A DNA stretch of 29,768 bases, from the NCBI GenBank assembly GCA_016721905.1, contig JADKHH010000018.1:1-29768 (forward strand), given 5' to 3'. Both the position numbers and the translations under genes were made by a program. Source of the stretch: Candidatus Opimibacter skivensis. GTDB taxonomy: Bacteria; Bacteroidota; Bacteroidia; Chitinophagales; Saprospiraceae. The notes beneath the pieces are model-generated. The model searched no databases. It was given only the letters and a program-made list of their open reading frames with translations, and was not told where the DNA came from. The first letter of the stretch is position 1. Each line of letters begins with the position of its first letter. Positions 25,870 to 29,768 of the stretch are shown here, piece by piece.

Positions 25870-27281
25870 ATGAAATGTAGCATAGCGTTTTTCTTCATAC
25901 TCTTCAGCCTGCAACAATTGGTTGCGCAGACCGCTCATGTCGATTCATTGTTGCAGCTGATTGCGGTAGAAAGGGATGATGCTAAGCGTGTAGATCTGAT
26001 CATTAGCATTTTCTCACCAGAGTTTGAAACAGATCCGGGTCTCATCATTGAGACGGGTCGGCAATTGCTCAACCAGGCCGAAAACAATGAAGACCTGATC
26101 AGTGAGGCTGTAGCTTATAGCTTTTTCGGCCATGGTTACAGGTTGTCTGGCAATAGCATTGAAGGCCTCAACTACCACATCAAGGCACGGCAGCTTGCAG
26201 AAAAGTGTGGTAACGAATCTATCCTTGCCCTCGTCAAAAGTCAAATGGCACACATCTACAAGGACAGGGAGGAAAACGGAAAAGCGATCCAGCTCTATAT
26301 GGAGGCCGATGCACATGCCAACAAAGGCACGAATAAGATTATGACCGTCTGGCCCCTGGTCAATGCCGGTGCAGTGTATCTTAATGCCAACAGGCTTGAC
26401 TCCGCGTTGATCTGCCTGCAACGTGGCTATGAACATTCGTTGCAGTTAAAGTATGAGAATCAACTCGCGTATATCCTCACCAATCTGGGCGGAGTGCAGA
26501 GTAAATTGGGAAATACCGCACTAGCCGTGACCTATTATCACATGGCTATTGCCCAGGCCTTGAAAAACAAATCATACCGGTATGAAAACCTCGCATACAC
26601 GGGATTGGCAGAGCATTATAATAGTCTTCAGCAAATAGATTCATGCTTCTGGTACGCCAAGAAAGCAGTACGGGTCGTTGAGAATTCAGTTTTTTCGTAC
26701 CTCAGTATGAAGCCGGCAAGCATGTTGACGCAGTTGTACCAATACACCAACTGCGATAGCACCCTCAAGTATGCCAGGATCGTTAAGGTGGCCAATGACA
26801 GTCTTTACAACAGGCAGGCTATCCAGCAGATCCAGCTGATGACCTTTGAAGAGGATATGCGACAGTTGGAAGAAGCAAAGGAAAAGGAGTTGCAGGAATA
26901 CCAGCGCCAGCAGAATATTCAATATGCCTTGTTGGCACTCAGTATCATCACCGTGGTGTCGCTCTTCCTGATCCTCAGTCATAGTTTTATTACGAGTGAG
27001 CGGTTCATCCATTTTTTCAGCGTGGTGGCGATGTTGATGGTCTTTGAGTTTCTCAATTTGGTGCTTCATCCATTTTTAGGTAATATCACCAACCATACAC
27101 CTGCCTTGATGTTGCTGTGGTTGGTGTGCATCGCGGGGCTTCTCGTACCATTGCATCACAAACTGGAGAAGTGGGCTACTGAAAAGCTGGTGGAGAAAAC
27201 AAGCGGGTGCGGCTGGAGATGGCCCGGAAGACAATTGAAAAGCTGGGTGGTGAAGTGGATGGAGAGGCGAAAAATGATTAA
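25870..27281 (+). CDS. TPR protein with three membrane segments (kinase-less sensor-like), frameshifted at the C-terminus
   Basis: Signal peptide MKCSIAFFFILFSLQQLVAQ. Residues 30-310 form TPR-like helical repeats (for example SEAVAYSFFGHGYRLSGNSI, ILTNLGGVQSKLGNTALAV). A glutamate-rich coiled coil (about 325-350) follows, then three hydrophobic segments: YALLALSIITVVSLFLIL, FFSVVAMLMVFEFLNLVL and LMLLWLVCIAGLLVPL. The layout mirrors the sensor half of TPR histidine kinases, but no kinase or output domain follows. At AAAA (27196-27199) one added A restores NKRVRLEMARKTIEKLGGEV and a stop at 27279-27281. As given, the frame instead runs on to 27390 through non-coding-looking sequence into the next gene. 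The true C-terminus is therefore a short cytosolic helix. The signal is unknown. Confidence 0.78.
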
Positions 27282-27331
27282 CAGGGCCAAAATACCATTC
27301 AAAAACCATCAAAAACCCACCCATATTCACC

Positions 27332-28237
27332 TTGAAAATCCACCGCAAATCCCACTTCAAATCCCCACAAAAAGACCTGGCCTGGTTTGATGCCTGGGTG
27401 CATAAACTCGAAGAATCCAATGGCCGGAAATACGAGCGCATCATCGTCGAGACCGCCCTGGGAAAAACACACGTCTGGGGTCTAAACACCCACGATGAAT
27501 CACTTGACACGCTTGTCATTTTTCCCGGAGCCAGGACGACTCCCCTGATCTGGGACTTTGATCGAGGCCTCGATTATTTGCACCATCCACTGCGGATAAT
27601 TATGGTGGAGACTAATGGGCTTCCCAATCCAAGTGATGGCAATACACCCGATATCAAATCAATGGATTATGGCCACTGGGCAGCGGAAGTCCTGGACAAA
27701 TTGAACATCAGCCGTGCCTTCGTAGCAGGCGCTTCTTTCGGTGGATTGATCTGCATGAAACTCGCGATCACTCACCCGGACAAAATCAAAGCCGCCTTCT
27801 TGCTCAACCCTGGTTGCCTGCAGCCATTTTCTATGACATGGGATAATCTTTATTATAATCTCCTTCCTATCATTTCTCCAAAGACTGCCAATGTTTCGAA
27901 GTTTCTGGATAAAGCGGTTTTTTGTAAGCCTAACCATCAGCTTTCTGCCTTTGCGGAGCAAATGCTGATCGATTATGAAGTGTTTGCTATCTCCGGTGCA
28001 AGGACCGGACGCAGAAGCCCTATTATATGGATGCCCAGTTGGCCGAAGTGAAAGCAGCTACCTCCTGGTCGGTGAAAAGGACTTGTTGTTTCCGTACCAA
28101 CGATCTATCGACAATGCAGGAAACATATCAAGACCTTGAAAATGGTTAAGGTATACCCGGAGGTCGGACATGGCATCGAGACTTACGGCGAAGCGATGTA
28201 TACCATTGGCCATGTGATGAAGAAGGAGTATTTATAG
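27332..28237 (+). pseudogene. Alpha/beta hydrolase, frame-broken near the C-terminus
   Basis: Starts at TTG 27332. Intact through about residue 225: ALGKTHVWGLNTHDE, LVIFPGARTTPLIWDFDRG (oxyanion region), and the nucleophile elbow FVAGASFGGLICMKL with Ser in GASFGG. After about 28005 three shifts occur within roughly 130 bases. The remaining blocks are YYMDAQLAEVKAAT, YLLVGEKDLLFPYQRSIDN (acid Asp in GEKD) and KMVKVYPEVGHGIETYG (catalytic His), ending at TAG 28235-28237. All three catalytic residues are present, so the enzyme was, or is, functional if the shifts are sequence errors. Substrate unknown. The start lies 50 bases after the corrected stop of the TPR gene. Confidence 0.75.
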
Positions 28238-28242
28238 ACTTG

Positions 28243-28462
28243 AGGGCGCCTCTAATAACCTCTTGATAATTAATTATCCGTGTTTATTATCAGCAGATTA
28301 TAAAAGTTATAACTCCCTTTTAGATAGTTATTAGAAGCGCCCTTGATTTGGTAAGCTTCTCTTTGGGCGCTTCTAATAACTATACATTGTTTAATTTTAA
28401 ATTCCATAAAGCACTGGTATTTAATTTGCCTTTTTGTCCAAAAGCGGTTATTAGAGGCGCTC
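28243..28462. repeat. Nested double palindrome in the spacer before the GH97 gene
   Basis: Four copies of a 15-17 base motif (GCGCyTCTAATAAC) alternate in orientation. The outer pair, GCGCCTCTAATAACC (28246-28260) and its perfect complement (28446-28460), encloses an inner pair, GTTATTAGAAGCGCCC (28327-28342) and its perfect complement GGGCGCTTCTAATAAC (28365-28380). Outer arms match each other better than they match inner arms, and the reverse. The spacers are AT-rich and unrelated to one another. Confidence 0.9.
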
Positions 28463-28534
28463 TATACTTTTGTACGTCGTTACCATTCCCTCCACTTTTC
28501 TATTTAAATCCGTATTCTTTAAGTCAGGCGAATT

Positions 28535-29768
28535 ATGAAAAATCTGTTTTGCGATGGCCTTATTGATCTCCGCATGCTCCAGATAGGGGACATAGCACAT
28601 TGGATATTAAATCTCCCGGAGGGAATGTGGGTATTCGTTTTCATCTCGATGCGGAGGGCAAACCCTTTTACCAATCATGGTTCAATGATGATCTGGTGAT
28701 GGATACATCCTACCTGGGATTTGATTTGAATCAGGCTGCCGGACTCAAAGGTGATTTTGAAATCATCGGTGATGCGCAGGCCACCTTTGATGAGACCTGG
28801 GAGCAACCGTGGGGAGAACAACAATTTATACGCAACCATTACAATGAGCTCAAAGTGTCCCTGCAGGAAAAGCAGGCACTCAAGCGTAAAATCGATATTG
28901 TCTTTCGCGTCTATGATGATGGATTCGGTTTCAGATATGAATTTCCTGAACAGGAAAACCTGAAGCAAATCCAAATCCTGGATGAGTTGACAGAATTCAA
29001 TATGACCGGGGATCACACCACCTGGTGGATAGGGCAACCGGTGCATTGCATTCCGCTACTACGCAGAATACAAAGAAGTATATAGACTTTGCTGCTCAGC
29101 ATGGATTTGATGGTGTATTAGTAGAAGGCTGGAACACCGGCTGGGATGGAGACTGGGTCAAAGAAGGCGGGCTTTTTAATTTTACAGAGGCATCTCCTGA
29201 TTTCAACCTGCCGGAACTCAGCGCCTACGCAAAATCGAAAGGTGTATATATCATAGGGCATCATGAGACCGCAGGTTTTATAGATAACTACGAACGCCAG
29301 ATGCAGGATGCATTCCAACAAATGGAAACGTATGGTATAAAGGCGGTGAAGACAGGGTATGTAGAACATTGCAGTATCCTCAACAATGGTGAAATATCAT
29401 CATGGGCAGGCCTACATCGATCACTTCAGGGAAAGTAATACAACTTGCAGCACAGCACAAGATTGCGGTCGTAGCCCATGAGCCCACTAAAGATACTGGC
29501 GAAAAGAAGGCAACTTTTCCCAATATGGTCTCGCGAGAGGGGCGCACGAGGACAAGAGTATAATGCATGGTCAGCCGATGGGCAATCCGCCGGATCACGA
29601 GACCGTCCTTCCGTTTACAAGAGGCCTGTCAGGTCCGATGGATTCCCACGCCCGGTGTATTTGATATTTCCATTCCGGAGAGCCCGACAATCAGGTGGAC
29701 ACGACACTGGCGAAGCAACTGGCACTGTATGTCACCATATACTCCCTGTGCAGATGGCATGTGATCTG
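28535..29768 (+). pseudogene. GH97 alpha-glucosidase (SusB-like), frame-broken, internally deleted and cut by the window end
   Basis: The ATG at 28535 opens MKNLFC and, after one shift, MALLISACSR, a lipoprotein-like signal. The GH97 N-terminal domain follows (28600 on): SPGGNVGIRFHLDAEGKPFY, SYLGFDL, WEQPWGEQQFIRNHYNEL, FRVYDDGFGFRYEFP. After TWWIG (about 29035) it jumps to TKKYIDFAAQHGFDGVLVEG and WNTGWDGDW, losing roughly 150-200 residues usual in the family. The barrel then shows IIGHHETAGF and, after a shift, VVAHEPTKDTG, the two Glu-bearing motifs of inverting GH97 enzymes such as SusB. PNMVSREG, QEYNAW, NPPDHETVLPFTRG and YSPVQMACDL follow across several more shifts. The last restores at a CCC run (29744-29746). 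The gene continues beyond the window. Confidence 0.85.

Noticed and set aside
1..29768. tRNA, rRNA, transposase and phage structural genes
   Set aside because: Looked for on both strands and none recognised; the S74 domain protein has a signal peptide and adhesin-like repeats and no phage neighbours, so it is not taken as a prophage tail fibre.

Overview
The window looks like a piece of a Bacteroidota genome, probably a Saprospirales- or Chitinophagales-like environmental lineage. Supporting signs are a C-terminal T9SS-type sorting tail on an exported subtilase, a SusB-like GH97 glycosidase, a HisKA_2 kinase with periplasmic TPRs, a long YadA-like repeat protein ending in an S74 chaperone domain, TAnnTTTG-like -7 promoter motifs, and AT-leaning spacers full of low-complexity repeats. 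No tRNA, rRNA, CRISPR array or transposase was recognised.

Region 1 (1-2988) is the most interesting part. Conventional gene calling sees almost nothing there, but the sequence is organised as an integron gene-cassette array. Four 119-127 bp imperfect inverted repeats (attC-like sites a-d, near 568-694, 1347-1468, 2010-2133 and 2870-2988) separate compact single-orientation units. For each of the three complete cassettes, the variable 7-mer at its own 5' boundary (GTTATGC, GTTATCA, GTTATCG) is the exact reverse complement of the 7-mer opening its own attC (GCATAAC, TGATAAC, CGATAAC), as expected if each cassette once existed as a circle. The cargoes are a higBA toxin-antitoxin pair, a lipocalin-like protein and an exported lipoprotein, all read through frameshifts. 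Cassette 1 is partial. No integrase is in the window; it would be expected to the left of base 1.

Region 2 (2989-7041) holds plus-strand genes that are mostly frame-broken: a PF00756 esterase, a small membrane protein, a GIY-YIG protein, a family 2 glycosyltransferase, an intact DUF1801 protein and a GRAM-domain protein.

Region 3 (7075-16679) carries an S41 peptidase, a subtilisin-like secreted peptidase with sorting tail, a sensor kinase (minus strand), the giant 17-residue-repeat S74 protein, a truncated surface-protein start translationally coupled to it, and a REC-LuxR response regulator. The kinase and regulator flank the surface protein and may control it.

Region 4 (16983-25467) has a serine hydrolase/D-aminoacylase fusion (minus strand), a ChaN/EreA-like exported protein coupled to a GNAT-like gene, an intact esterase paralogous to the broken one, an SRPBCC protein and an N-terminally extended GAPDH. 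Region 5 (25870-29768) has a TPR membrane protein, an alpha/beta hydrolase and a GH97 gene running off the end, the last two with multiple frameshifts.

Spacers contain two dispersed repeat families and a nested double palindrome. Frameshifts concentrate towards both ends of the window, and several are single-base losses in short homopolymers. Residual long-read assembly error is therefore a serious alternative to true gene decay for many of the 'pseudogenes'.
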